The notes beneath the pieces are model-generated. The model saw nothing but the letters and a program-made list of their open reading frames with translations. It made no database searches and was not told the DNA's origin. This document shows positions 26,444 through 35,957 of a DNA stretch of 64,000 nt, in pieces. The stretch comes from UBA9926 sp038131595 (GTDB lineage Bacteria; Pseudomonadota; Gammaproteobacteria; Pseudomonadales; Azotimanducaceae): positions 1,054,001 to 1,118,000 of the forward strand of contig JAYPPR010000008.1 of NCBI GenBank assembly GCA_038131595.1, written 5' to 3'. The first letter of the stretch is position 1, and each line of letters starts with the position of its first letter. The position numbers and the translations under genes are program-made.

Positions 26444-27361
26444 GTGAAAAAAATCACGATCACGACGCGAAAAAGCATCCTCGCCCAATGGCAAGCGAAC
26501 GAGGTTGCTCGCCAAATCAAAGTGCTGTCGCCTGACACCGAGGTTGAAGTGATGGGCCTTTCGACCGAGGGCGATCGCAGGCAAGACGTTTCACTGAGTA
26601 CGCTCGGGGGCAAAGGCGTGTTCGTCAAAGAGCTTGAGACAGTGCTCTTATCGGGGGATGCGGATATCGCAGTGCACTCGATGAAGGATGTTCCGGCGGT
26701 GCTGCCGGAGGGGCTCGAGATAGCCGCTGTGCTGCCACGAGCGGACCCCCGCGATGCGCTGGTGAGCAATTCGGCAACCACCCTTGATGCGCTGCCCGCC
26801 AGTGCCCGTATCGGGACATCTAGTTTGCGGCGTTCTGTGCAGTTAAAGCAGGCATTCCCAGGGTTTCAATGTGAGCCGTTGCGGGGAAATGTCGACACCC
26901 GTCTCGCTCGTCTCGATCAAGGTGACTTCGATGCCATTATTTTGGCCACCGCTGGATTGGATCGATTGGGACTGACTCATCGGATCGCAGAGAGAATACC
27001 TAGTACGATCTGTTTACCCAGCGCAGGACAAGGGGCGGTGGGCATCGAGATTCGGTCAGATCGACCTGAACTACGAGACTGGCTGGGTAGCCTTAATCAC
27101 CAAGCCACTTGGCAAGCCGTGGGCGCCGAGCGCGAAATCATCCATCAGCTCTCAGCGACTTGCAATCAACCGGTTGCGGTGCACTTTGAGCCGATCGCCA
27201 AGGACAATTATCGCCTTAGCGCGTTTGTTAGCGATCCTGAGGGACAGTCCTCCGCAGTGGCGAGCGCGGAGAACTCAGGCGATCAAATCGAGGCGATGAT
27301 CCAGTCGGTCACGCAATCCTTGATTGATCAGGGAGCCCGCGCGTTATTGGCGACGATATGA
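26444..27361 (+). CDS. hemC: Hydroxymethylbilane synthase (porphobilinogen deaminase)
   Basis: Polymerises four porphobilinogens into hydroxymethylbilane. 305 residues from the GTG at 26444 (then KKITITTRKS), which has a TAGGG ribosome site and matches family length; the open frame further upstream is probably not translated. Visible: FVKELETVLLSGDADIAVHS with the catalytic Asp, GTSSLRR, and the cofactor Cys in SATCNQPVAV. It overlaps hemD by 4 bases at the head of hemCDXY. Confidence 0.96.
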   Translation: MKKITITTRKSILAQWQANEVARQIKVLSPDTEVEVMGLSTEGDRRQDVSLSTLGGKGVFVKELETVLLSGDADIAVHSMKDVPAVLPEGLEIAAVLPRADPRDALVSNSATTLDALPASARIGTSSLRRSVQLKQAFPGFQCEPLRGNVDTRLARLDQGDFDAIILATAGLDRLGLTHRIAERIPSTICLPSAGQGAVGIEIRSDRPELRDWLGSLNHQATWQAVGAEREIIHQLSATCNQPVAVHFEPIAKDNYRLSAFVSDPEGQSSAVASAENSGDQIEAMIQSVTQSLIDQGARALLATI

Positions 27362-28089
27362 CGGAACAAGGCAATCGCTGGCTGCTGACTCGGCCCGATC
27401 CAATGAATGGGGTATTAAGTCGTGAGTTAACTGCTTTGGGTGATGCCGCCTGGGTTCACCCCCTTTTATGTATTGAGCCGCTCGCTGAGGCTGCCTCGCG
27501 TCTTATAGAGGAACCTTTTCCCTGGAAACATGTGATATTCACCAGTCAGCCCGCGGTAGAACACTCGTCAGCATTGCTCGCGCGGCTCATAGGTAATCAT
27601 GGCTTGCTACCAACGTGCTATGCCGTCGGCGACGCCACACAGTCAAAGCTCGCAGAATATGGAATCAAAGCTCGTTCGGGAAATGAACCTGGATCAGAGT
27701 CGCTGCTTCGGGCCATGCTGCCACTTCCCCCGCGGCAGTCGGTGCTGCTCGTGACAGGAGAGGGAGGCAGAACCTTGATCGAGGACACGTTGCGAGCGGG
27801 GAACCATCTCGTCACACGGTGTGAAGTCTATCGTCGCCGAAGCTTGGTCGATTCTGGTCTGACTGGATTGGTGGAGGCGCATGGAATTAATCGGGTGCTT
27901 ATCACGTCAGTGCAAGCGTTAGAGGCCCTTGTTCAGTCTCTTGAGCTGACGGTCTATGAGGGGCTGACGGTCGTCGCTGTATCAGAGCGAATCGCCGATG
28001 TGGCGTCGAATTTTGGTTTTCCAAAGGTTGTGGTTTCTCAAGGGATGAACAGTGAAGCCGTTCGATTGGCGCTAGAATCAGGAAACTGA
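27358..28089 (+). CDS. hemD: Uroporphyrinogen-III synthase
   Basis: Cyclises hydroxymethylbilane with inversion of ring D. 243 residues. The family is poorly conserved, but WLLTRPDPMN at the start, VIFTSQPAVEH, the pattern YAVGDATQSKL and the C-terminal VAVSERIADVASNFGF are typical. Overlaps hemC by 4 bases; 17 bases separate it from hemX. Confidence 0.92.
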   Translation: MTEQGNRWLLTRPDPMNGVLSRELTALGDAAWVHPLLCIEPLAEAASRLIEEPFPWKHVIFTSQPAVEHSSALLARLIGNHGLLPTCYAVGDATQSKLAEYGIKARSGNEPGSESLLRAMLPLPPRQSVLLVTGEGGRTLIEDTLRAGNHLVTRCEVYRRRSLVDSGLTGLVEAHGINRVLITSVQALEALVQSLELTVYEGLTVVAVSERIADVASNFGFPKVVVSQGMNSEAVRLALESGN

Positions 28090-28106
28090 GTGAAGGATCT
28101 TTGCTA

Positions 28107-29157
28107 ATGACAGAGCCCGATCAGCGTGATGTAGATGTGCCATCAACTGAAGTGGTGCGGAGCGATCATTATCGGCCGAAAGCATCGTTTCCTCTGCGCG
28201 TATTAATCACCTTGATGGTGATGGGAATAATCGGACTAGGCGCGGCGGGCTACTTACTCTTAGAGTCCCAGCGGAGTCTATCGATCAGTGTGGCAGAGAA
28301 CGCTGACCGTCTTACGGCGCTTGCATCGCTTGAGGCGAAACAAAGTGAATTGATCGCTTTGGTCGAATCGCACACCGGCAAGCTGGCAACTCAGGGCGAC
28401 GCGATTAACGAAATGCGACTTGCGACGGCGCCGCTGTTATCGAGACAAACGCGCATTTCTACGTCAGCGTTGATCGCAGAGCTGAACGTCTTGCTGAGAA
28501 CAGCAGTTCTTGCGCTTAGCCTTAACGGAGATACCACGCTGGCAGCTGAATTGCTGGATGAGGCGATTCGAATGATCGCAGCGGAAAGTTTACCTGGCCT
28601 TGCTGATTTGCAGGCGGCGCTTATTGATGATCGAACCTCGATGCGAAATTTTGTCGGTGTTGATACCACCGAGACCTATCTCATGCTTGAATCGGCGAGG
28701 CTCTGGCTCGTCGCATTGCCGCTTCGATCACCTGGGGATCGAGATTTCGCAAAGCGGGAGGGGGAGCAAGCGCCCTATTGCAACCGGCAGTTGGGAGAGC
28801 TTCGCAGATAGACTCCTAGCGCAATTGTCATCGCTCGTAGACTTCAGGCGTAATGAGGTGCCGATTCAGCTGCCGCCCTCCCCTGATGACGAGTCCTTGC
28901 TGGTGCAGCGACAATTGTTGTTACTTCAGTCAGCTCAACTGGCACTGTTACAGCAAAACCAAAGCGTGTTTCGAAGCAGCATCGAAGAAATTGAACGTCA
29001 AACTAATGCTCATTTTGTGGTTCGCTCAGACGACCCCGTGTGGCAATCGATTATGTCTTTGAAAACGATTTCCATCGATGCCCTGCCCCCTAATATTGAT
29101 CGATCTCTCGGTGCATATGAGCGGTTACGTGCCTCGGTTGAAGCGGCATCAAAGTGA
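28107..29157 (+). pseudogene. hemX: hemX, frameshifted (uroporphyrinogen-III methyltransferase-like membrane protein)
   Basis: The 5' part (28107 to about 28760) encodes an N-terminal cytoplasmic tail, one membrane segment (near residues 30-52), a coiled-coil region and the start of the HemX domain. The rest of the domain (ATGSWESFADRLLAQLSSLVDF and on to 29157) continues in the +1 frame. The first frame runs into a TAG at 28809-28811. A G5 run at 28760-28764 is the likely point: removing one G joins the two parts smoothly. It may be a true mutation, a sequencing error or programmed slippage. The stop overlaps hemY by 4 bases, so operon structure is intact. HemX function is uncertain in any case. 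Confidence 0.8.
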
Positions 29158-30245
29158 GGGTGTGGATTACAGCATTACTCGTTGGTATCGCCGTTCTGAT
29201 CGGAACGTTGGTGAGTAAAGATCCAGGGTACGTTCTGATCGCCTATGGGCCTTATCAGCTCCAGACCAGTGTCTGGATGATGCTTGGTCTTGTCATCGCG
29301 GCTTGGTTGTTAGTACGACTTGTGATCTCGATCGTCCGCCAAACGCTTGGTATTGGGCAGCATTGGCAAGAATGGCAGGCACGTCGCGAGCGATTGAAAG
29401 CGCGGCGTTTTGTCTTACGTGCTTGGTCCCTTTCGCAGGTTGGTGAAACTGAACGCGCTAACAAGTACTTAGCCACACTCGAGCAAAATGAAGACTGGCG
29501 CGATTGGGCCGAGCTCATGCAAGGGGCGGTCGACGCAGATAGCGCTTTATCCACAGCAAACGCTGAAGACACGACCCTGGAAGCGCGAGATTGGTTGAAG
29601 AGTGAACAACTTATGTCGGTTGGTCGGTTTTCGGAGGCCTTCGCCCGATTAGAAGCGCTCCCAAAAAATCGATCAACTGGAGAGCGAGTGGTGGACATTG
29701 CGCTTGGCGCGAGCGACCTTGGCTTGCTTAAGAAAGCTTTAGGCTGGGTAAAGAAAATTGATCATCTGCCGACTGAGGCTCAGATCGGCGTGCACCTGGC
29801 AAGAGCAGGGTCGGCCGCAGATGATGCGGCGCGGAGCGCGTGGCTTGAGCTGTTACCTAGGCTACACCCTCATCAGGATTTGAAGCTCTTCCATGTTCTC
29901 CAAGACTTCAAGGCGGTTAGCGCGAGAGAAGAGGCCGCGAGAGCGCTCGTTAAACGCTGGCCCCAGTACGGAATGTACTTGATCTATGGTCTTCTGGCAT
30001 CGGAGGCTCCTGACGGTTTTGATCGACCACTAAAGAAGGTTCGGAGCAAAGCCATCGATGAGGATGCGCTGAGATTACTCGATGCCGCTAGAATGGAAAG
30101 GGTTAGTCCAGAGGCGAGTCTCGAGACCTATCAAGACATAGCCGGCCGAATAGAAAGCCGCCTACTTTGCCAGAGAGTGTTGGTGCTAGCAGTAGCCTTG
30201 AACCGTACCGACCTCATCGCCTCGGCCGAGCGAAGGTTTTCGTAG
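29154..30245 (+). CDS. hemY: HemY, membrane TPR protein of the heme operon
   Basis: 363 residues with two N-terminal membrane segments (about 3-20 and 40-60) followed by an all-helical TPR-like region. The segment RRERLKARRFVLRAWSLSQVG after the second helix is typical of proteobacterial HemY (not the protoporphyrinogen oxidase of Bacillus). It begins with GTG at 29154, overlapping the hemX stop. A scaffold role in heme synthesis is proposed for the family; it is not enzymatic as far as the sequence shows. Confidence 0.9.
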   Translation: MRVWITALLVGIAVLIGTLVSKDPGYVLIAYGPYQLQTSVWMMLGLVIAAWLLVRLVISIVRQTLGIGQHWQEWQARRERLKARRFVLRAWSLSQVGETERANKYLATLEQNEDWRDWAELMQGAVDADSALSTANAEDTTLEARDWLKSEQLMSVGRFSEAFARLEALPKNRSTGERVVDIALGASDLGLLKKALGWVKKIDHLPTEAQIGVHLARAGSAADDAARSAWLELLPRLHPHQDLKLFHVLQDFKAVSAREEAARALVKRWPQYGMYLIYGLLASEAPDGFDRPLKKVRSKAIDEDALRLLDAARMERVSPEASLETYQDIAGRIESRLLCQRVLVLAVALNRTDLIASAERRFS

Positions 30246-30338
30246 CCAGGCGCTATTTCCTCCAGGCTAGCTCGCTGGGTCGTGGTCGTCTTCGCGTGCC
30301 GGATGGCCCTCGCTGCTTAGCCTTGGCGCGGAAGCGCG

Positions 30339-31049
30339 CTATTGTCGAGGGGCGTAATCGAACACGTCTGCGCTGACCCTGTCGGCATCGACACCTTGCT
30401 CTACGAGGCGGTCAAGGGTCCCATAAACCATGGTTGGACTGCCGGATATATAAATGTCGGCGCTAGATAAGTCTTCGCAGTCCTCAATCGCCGCATTGAC
30501 CACGAGCCCTTGTCTTCCGCGCCAAGCGCTGCTGCCTTGGCTGACAACAGGACAGTACTGAAAGCGGTGGTTGCTGGCAGCGAGGCTCTCGAGTTCGTCG
30601 GAAAGATAGAGTTCCTCCGGAGTTAATGTGCCCCAAAACAAGGATACGGTTGGCGCTTCGGGCTGCGCGAGCAGCCAGAGCGCAATGCTTCGCATCTGGG
30701 TCACGCCAGTTGCGGCGGCGATCAGAATGACAGAGCGTTCAGGCACGCCATCCACATAGCAGTTGCCGTGAGGGTATGTGAAATCGACCGATGCCGGTTT
30801 CTCGTTGAGGTATTGCTCGACCATCAGCGAGTCCGCTGAGCCCTCGGTCGGCTTGATGTGAAGCTCAAGCTGATTCGTTTGCGGGGCACTTGCGATAGAG
30901 AATGGGAAGCGCTGATCGTCTACGATTAGTTGCAGATATTGACCCGCGTAAAAATTCGGGATCTGCTCTGGCTTCTCAAGGATTAGACGACGTACATCGG
31001 CAGCAAGAAAGTCGTGCTCCAGAACCCGCGTGGACCAACGGTTGCTCAT
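30339..31049 (-). CDS. NAD(P)H-flavin reductase, Fre/ferredoxin-reductase-like
   Basis: 236 residues with the ferredoxin-NADP reductase fold: flavin-binding RFPFSIAS (Arg-x-x-Ser), a nucleotide loop AAATGVTQMRSIALW and a C-terminal YISGSPTMVYGTLDRL. There is no N-terminal ferredoxin domain, so it resembles Fre (LuxG-like), which reduces free flavins. Genes of this type often lie next to rho. It is 14 bases downstream of rho on the same strand and may be its co-transcript. Natural substrate not decided by sequence. Confidence 0.87.
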   Translation of the reverse strand: MSNRWSTRVLEHDFLAADVRRLILEKPEQIPNFYAGQYLQLIVDDQRFPFSIASAPQTNQLELHIKPTEGSADSLMVEQYLNEKPASVDFTYPHGNCYVDGVPERSVILIAAATGVTQMRSIALWLLAQPEAPTVSLFWGTLTPEELYLSDELESLAASNHRFQYCPVVSQGSSAWRGRQGLVVNAAIEDCEDLSSADIYISGSPTMVYGTLDRLVEQGVDADRVSADVFDYAPRQ

Positions 31050-31063
31050 CCTTTGATCCGTGT

Positions 31064-32323
31064 CTAGCTGCGTTTCATTGAGGCAAAGAACTCCTCATTG
31101 GTCTTTGTCTTCTTCATCTTCCCAAGCAGAAATTCGATCGCGGCCAAGTCATCCATTTCATGCAAGATCTTGCGCAGGATCCATACCTTTTGCAGCTCCT
31201 CTTCGGTCATGAGGAGATCTTCTCTTCGAGTACCTGATCGGCGAATGTTGATGGCTGGGTATACGCGCTTCTCTGCGATCTTGCGTTCGAGATGCAATTC
31301 CATATTACCGGTGCCTTTGAATTCCTCGTAAATCACCTCGTCCATCTTTGAGCCAGTATCGATAAGGCAGGTTGCGATGATCGTCAGACTACCGCCCTCC
31401 TCGATATTTCGTGCTGCGCCGAAGAATCGCTTGGGTCGCTCAAGCGCATGCGCATCGACGCCCCCTGTTAATACTTTCCCTGACGCCGGGATTACCGTGT
31501 TGTATGCCCTTGCAAGCCGGGTGATGGAGTCGAGCAAAATGACGACATCGGTTTTATGCTCAACCAATCGTTTGGCCTTCTCGATCACCATTTCGCTGAC
31601 TTGAACATGACGCGACGGCGGCTCATCGAAGGTTGATGCAACGACCTCCCCTCTGACTGAACGCTGCATCTCTGTCACTTCCTCTGGTCTCTCGTCGATG
31701 AGTAGGACGATGAGATGCGTCTCTGGATTGTTACGCATAATCGATTGCGCAATATTCTGCAAAATAAGCGTCTTACCCGCCTTTGGCGGAGAGACAATCA
31801 ACCCTCTTTGCCCTTTTCCAACGGGCGCCGACAGATCGATGATTCTCGCGGTTAAGTCTTCAGTACTGCCATTACCCCCTTGAAGCGTTAAAGGTGCATC
31901 GGGAAATAGAGGGGTTAGGTTCTCAAAAAGGATCTTGTTTTTACTTTCTGACGGATCCGCAAAATTGATCTGATCGACCTTCAGCAGCGCAAAGTAGCGC
32001 TCGCTGTCTTTGGGTGGCCTTATTTTTCCGGAGATAGAGTCACCGGTTCGCAAGTTGAATCGCCGAATCTGGCTGGGCGACACATAGATATCGTCCGGAC
32101 CAGCGAGGTAGGAGGAATCAGGCGACCTGAGAAAGCCAAAGCCATCTTGGAGGATTTCGAGCGTGCCGTCGCCGTAAATATCCTCACCGCTTTTGGCGTG
32201 CTTTCGCAGCACACTCGCAATAATTTCCTGCTTCCTAGAGCGGCCCAGGTTCTCTAGCCCCATTTCTTGCGCAATGTTTAACAGTTCAGGAATGGGCTTC
32301 GCTTTTAAGTCGGTCAAATTCAT
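31064..32323 (-). CDS. rho: Transcription termination factor Rho
   Basis: Hexameric RNA helicase that ends transcription. 419 residues, the normal length: N-terminal helix bundle (1-47), cold-shock-like primary RNA site (about 50-120; GFGFLRSPDSSYL), Walker A SPPKAGKT (about 180), Walker B VVILLDSITRLARAYN, Q-loop and R-loop near GGVDAHALERPKRFFGAARN. Preceded by trxA on the same strand with a 218-bp gap that holds a hairpin. Confidence 0.98.
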   Translation of the reverse strand: MNLTDLKAKPIPELLNIAQEMGLENLGRSRKQEIIASVLRKHAKSGEDIYGDGTLEILQDGFGFLRSPDSSYLAGPDDIYVSPSQIRRFNLRTGDSISGKIRPPKDSERYFALLKVDQINFADPSESKNKILFENLTPLFPDAPLTLQGGNGSTEDLTARIIDLSAPVGKGQRGLIVSPPKAGKTLILQNIAQSIMRNNPETHLIVLLIDERPEEVTEMQRSVRGEVVASTFDEPPSRHVQVSEMVIEKAKRLVEHKTDVVILLDSITRLARAYNTVIPASGKVLTGGVDAHALERPKRFFGAARNIEEGGSLTIIATCLIDTGSKMDEVIYEEFKGTGNMELHLERKIAEKRVYPAINIRRSGTRREDLLMTEEELQKVWILRKILHEMDDLAAIEFLLGKMKKTKTNEEFFASMKRS

Positions 32324-32496
32324 AGATAGATTGGTCTTTGAGAAATGGATGGTTTTGTTGCGCTGCGACGAGCCAGCGACGTTGATTTGAGTGCGGGGAA
32401 GTTAGTATTTCACGCGGATGGCGGCCGCCATCAGGCGTCCACGATCAGCAAAATGCAGGGTTCGGGGTGAAAAGTCAACTATTTTCTGAGGGACGC

Positions 32497-32530
32497 TTGA
32501 AGCACTGTTGCCACTGCATCAGTGCTTCAA
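32497..32530 (-). terminator. Hairpin between trxA and rho
   Basis: A perfect 11-base-pair inverted repeat (32497-32507 with 32520-32530) and a 12-base loop lies 11 bases after the trxA stop. It could end the trxA transcript or act in the rho leader. The arm ends in AA/TT rather than a separate T run, so strength is uncertain. Confidence 0.5.
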
Positions 32531-32541
32531 ACTAGAAAAAG

Positions 32542-32865
32542 CTAGATATTGCTATCTAAAAATGCCGTGAGTTGGGATTTAGAAAGCGCGCCAACCTTGG
32601 TTGCTTCAACGTTACCGTTTTTAAATAGCATCAGTGTAGGAATGCCGCGGATGCCATACTTGGGTGGCGTCTCGCCATTGGCGTCGATGTCGAGCTTACA
32701 AACTTTCATCTTGCCGTCGTACTCGGTTGCAATTTCCTCGAGAACAGGCGCGATGACTTTGCACGGGCCACACCACTCCGCCCAATAATCAACAAGCACT
32801 GGAAGGTCTGAGTTCAGCACATCGCTCTCAAAACTTGCATCAGTAACGTGGCCAATATCCGCCAT
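32542..32865 (-). CDS. trxA: Thioredoxin
   Basis: 107-residue cytoplasmic thioredoxin with the canonical active site WCGPC (about residues 31-35) in WAEWCGPCKVIAPVL, the buried Asp in LVDYWA and the cis-Pro in GIRGIPTLMLF. Start MADIGHVTD at 32865, with an AGAGG-type ribosome site upstream; a longer frame exists but adds an unrelated tail. Upstream of rho, as in many proteobacteria. Confidence 0.97.
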   Translation of the reverse strand: MADIGHVTDASFESDVLNSDLPVLVDYWAEWCGPCKVIAPVLEEIATEYDGKMKVCKLDIDANGETPPKYGIRGIPTLMLFKNGNVEATKVGALSKSQLTAFLDSNI

Positions 32866-32973
32866 AAGAGGACTCCAAAGTAGAAAAAAGTTGCGCAAGT
32901 AGTTTAGGGGTTATAGCCGTTCGACACAATCAAAATGGTCCCCTACAGCGCTTGTTCAAGCGAGATGCGCGGC

Positions 32974-33966
32974 TCAGCCCGTTTTTAATTCGGTAGCCGC
33001 GCGTTTTGCGAAATAGGTGAGAATGCCGTCCGCGCCAGCCCGCTTCATTCCCGTTAGGCTCTCAAGAATAACTGACTCGCTCAGCCAGCCGTTATCGATT
33101 GCTCCTTGGTGCATCGCATACTCGCCACTGACTTGGTACACCATCGTCGGCACCCCAAAGGACGCTTTGACGCGATGCAGAATATCAAGATAGGGCATGC
33201 CCGGCTTAACCATGACCATATCGGCGCCCTCGCTGAGGTCGAGCGAGACCTCTGTGAGGGCCTCAAGCGCATTACCAGGGTCCATTTGATAGGTTTCCTT
33301 GCTTCCCTTGCCAAGCTGCTTGGCGGACCCCACTGCGTCCCTAAATGGCCCGTAATAGCTCGACGCATATTTTGCCGAGTAAGCCATAATCTGTGTGTGG
33401 ATAAATCCCGCTGACTCCAGCGCGTTACGAATGGCGCCGATTCGCCCATCCATCATGTCGGACGGTGCAACAATATCCACGCCCGCTTCGGCCTGGGAGA
33501 GGGCCTGCTTCACTAAAATATCGACAGTGATATCGTTTTGGACGTAGCCGCTGTCGTCAATCACGCCATCCTGGCCATGGCTAGTAAATGGGTCGAGTGC
33601 AACGTCAGCCATGACGGATATATCAATGGCTTGGGATTTCAGGGCTTTGATGGCTCTCTGTGCGAGTCCGTTTTCGTGGTGGGCTTCGCTGCCTTCCAGA
33701 TCCTTCTTCTCTGCTGGAACCACTGGGAAAATAGCCATCGCTGGAACGCCTAGATCAGCGCAGTCTGCCGCCTCTTCAAGGAATAAATCGATCGTCATCC
33801 GATTGACATTAGGCATGGAGGGAACCGGCTCAAGGGTGTTGTCCCCCTCGATCAAAAATACGGGATAAATAAGGTCAGAAGCGGTTAATACAGTTTCCCG
33901 AACGAGTCGTCGGCTGGCTGCTGTCTTCCTTAATCGTCGTGGTCGTGTGGCTGGGTACGCGCGCAT
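32974..33966 (-). CDS. hemB: Delta-aminolevulinic acid dehydratase (porphobilinogen synthase)
   Basis: Joins two 5-aminolevulinates into porphobilinogen, feeding HemC at 26 kb. 330 residues. Active-site Lys lie in SAKYASSYYGPFRDA and MVMVKPGMPYLD. The metal loop reads ADVALDPFTSHGQDG, with Asp in place of the zinc Cys triad, so this is the Mg/K-dependent type seen in Pseudomonas. A start 45 bases upstream is in frame, but the ATG at 33966 (MRAYPATRPRRLRK) has AAGGAT in front and fits relatives. Confidence 0.96.
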   Translation of the reverse strand: MRAYPATRPRRLRKTAASRRLVRETVLTASDLIYPVFLIEGDNTLEPVPSMPNVNRMTIDLFLEEAADCADLGVPAMAIFPVVPAEKKDLEGSEAHHENGLAQRAIKALKSQAIDISVMADVALDPFTSHGQDGVIDDSGYVQNDITVDILVKQALSQAEAGVDIVAPSDMMDGRIGAIRNALESAGFIHTQIMAYSAKYASSYYGPFRDAVGSAKQLGKGSKETYQMDPGNALEALTEVSLDLSEGADMVMVKPGMPYLDILHRVKASFGVPTMVYQVSGEYAMHQGAIDNGWLSESVILESLTGMKRAGADGILTYFAKRAATELKTG

Positions 33967-34062
33967 AAGGCGATCCTTGATCGTATCGGCAAACCGGGGA
34001 GTATAGTGCAAGCTCGGTTTCGGTGTTGCAGAGCGTTCCTCGAGCTCGTTGGAAGCGCGATA

Positions 34063-35928
34063 TTAGCCCGTCAGGCTGTCCACTTGGCTCGAAAGCTCGA
34101 GCCATTCGGCTTCTTTTTCCGCGATCTCTTCAGTGAGCCCCAGTTGATTTCGTAGTAGTTGTTGCAGATCGGGATGATCGCTATCGGCATAGAGCGCTGG
34201 GTCAGAGAGTGCGTCCTCCACGGCTTTAAGCTTGCCCGACAGTCGATCGATTCGCTCCATTAATGTCTTCATTCGGGTTTCAAGTTGTCTTACCTCTCGG
34301 TGGTTGCGCCTCGAAGGTGAAGGCCCACTGGGTTCACTCTGTGGCGCCGCCTCAGGCAAAGCTTTTGACTGGTTGAGGAGGCCTTTGTAATCGTCGAGAT
34401 CCTGCTCAAATGGGATCAGTCCGCCTTCCTCGATTTTCACGAATTGTTCGACCGTGCTTTTTAGTAGAAAACGATCGTGCGAGATGAGCAAAATCGCACC
34501 CGGAAACGCGTTCATCGCATTGGCAAGTGCTTGGCGCATTTCCATGTCGAGGTGGTTGGTTGGTTCATCAAAAAGCAGGACATTGGGCTCTAAAAACGCC
34601 ACTAAGGCCAGCGCGAGCCGGGCTTTTTCTCCACCAGAGAAAGCGCTGGGAAGCTCGTGGACTCGATCGCCTTGAAAATTAAATCCCCCTAAAAACTTGC
34701 GGAGCGTTAGCTCGTCGGCCATAGGGTCCAATTGGCTTAGTTGCGCAAGTGGCGATTGCTCGAGGTTCAAGTCGTCGACCTGGTGCTGGGAAAAATAACC
34801 TACCTGCAGATGGTGTCCCTCTAGCCGCTCGCCAGCGAGCATAGGCAGAATACCGATCAACGTTTTTATGAGGGTTGTCTTGCCAGCGCCATTAACGCCT
34901 AAGAGGCCGACCCTATCCCCAGGGGAGAGCGTGAATCGGATGCGCTCTACCAGCGGCTCTCCGTAACCGATACTGGCATCATCTAAGCGCAACAGTGGAT
35001 CGGACACTTTGGCCGCATGAGGGAACTCAAATCGGAACGGGGAAGCCTCGTGGACTGGAGCAACCTTCGCCATGCGCTCGATGGCCTTTAATCGACTCTG
35101 CGCTTGCTTTGCCTTGGTGGCTTTGTAGCGGAAGCGGCGGACATAGTCCTCCATGTGGGCAATTGCTCGCTGCTGTTTGGAGTATTGCTTCGCCTGGTCT
35201 TCGAGTTGCTGGGACCTGATACGCTCGAACGCTGAGTAGTTGCCTGAATGAAAATGAAGTGTCTGGTTGTGTAAGAAGGCGGTGTGGGTGGTGCAGTCGT
35301 CGAGAAAGTCTCTATCGTGGGAAATGATGATCAGCGTGCCTTCAAACTTCGATAGCCAGGCGGATAGCCAAAAAATCGCATCAAGGTCTAAGTGGTTAGT
35401 GGGTTCGTCAAGCAGAAGGAGTTCGCACGGTGCCATAAGGGTGCGGGCAAGATTCAGCCTAACTCGCCAGCCTCCTGAAAATACTGAGAGCGATTGCTCG
35501 AAGCTCGATTCAGAAAAACCCAGCCCCACAAGCAGTTGCTCAGCTCTGGAGCGCGCCGTGTAGCCGTCAAGGTCGGCGTATTGCTCATATAAGGCGCTGA
35601 TGGTTGTGTAGTCATTCTCAGCTTCAGCGACCGCAATTTTTTCCGAAACTTGTTGCAACGCGGTATCGCCCGACAAAACGTAGTCGACAGCGGTCATGCT
35701 CGAGGCTGGCACTTCCTGCGCCATATGCGCAATACGAAGCGAGGGAGGGATCTCCACCCGCCCCTGATCAGCGTCCAGCTCGCCAAGGATGAGTTTGAAT
35801 AGACTGGTTTTGCCAGACCCGTTGGCGCCGACCAAGCCCACTTTGAAGCCGGCGTAGATGGTTAGGGAGGCGTCTTCAACAAGCAGCTTTGATTGGCGCC
35901 TAAGCGACAGTTGCTGGAAGGAAAGCAT
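34063..35928 (-). CDS. yheS: ABC-F ATPase, YheS-like
   Basis: 621 residues with two ABC domains and no membrane part: Walker A GANGSGKTS (about 34) and GVNGAGKTT (about 345), signatures FSGGWRVRLNLA and FSGGEKARLALA, and LLLDEPTNHLDLDA / LLFDEPTNHLDMEM. A linker between them and a C-terminal Lys/Glu-rich coiled coil (about 540-615) complete the ABC-F plan. The family acts on the ribosome during translation. GWRVRLNLARTL and the linker are nearer YheS than Uup. Confidence 0.92.
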   Translation of the reverse strand: MLSFQQLSLRRQSKLLVEDASLTIYAGFKVGLVGANGSGKTSLFKLILGELDADQGRVEIPPSLRIAHMAQEVPASSMTAVDYVLSGDTALQQVSEKIAVAEAENDYTTISALYEQYADLDGYTARSRAEQLLVGLGFSESSFEQSLSVFSGGWRVRLNLARTLMAPCELLLLDEPTNHLDLDAIFWLSAWLSKFEGTLIIISHDRDFLDDCTTHTAFLHNQTLHFHSGNYSAFERIRSQQLEDQAKQYSKQQRAIAHMEDYVRRFRYKATKAKQAQSRLKAIERMAKVAPVHEASPFRFEFPHAAKVSDPLLRLDDASIGYGEPLVERIRFTLSPGDRVGLLGVNGAGKTTLIKTLIGILPMLAGERLEGHHLQVGYFSQHQVDDLNLEQSPLAQLSQLDPMADELTLRKFLGGFNFQGDRVHELPSAFSGGEKARLALALVAFLEPNVLLFDEPTNHLDMEMRQALANAMNAFPGAILLISHDRFLLKSTVEQFVKIEEGGLIPFEQDLDDYKGLLNQSKALPEAAPQSEPSGPSPSRRNHREVRQLETRMKTLMERIDRLSGKLKAVEDALSDPALYADSDHPDLQQLLRNQLGLTEEIAEKEAEWLELSSQVDSLTG

Positions 35929-35957
35929 GGATTTACCGGTGAATCATAGGATGTAGG

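Noticed and set aside
28600..28800. A separate gene starting inside hemX in the +1 frame
   Set aside because: Residues before about 28785 in that frame are unlike any protein, while the remainder completes the HemX domain; a frameshift explains it better.
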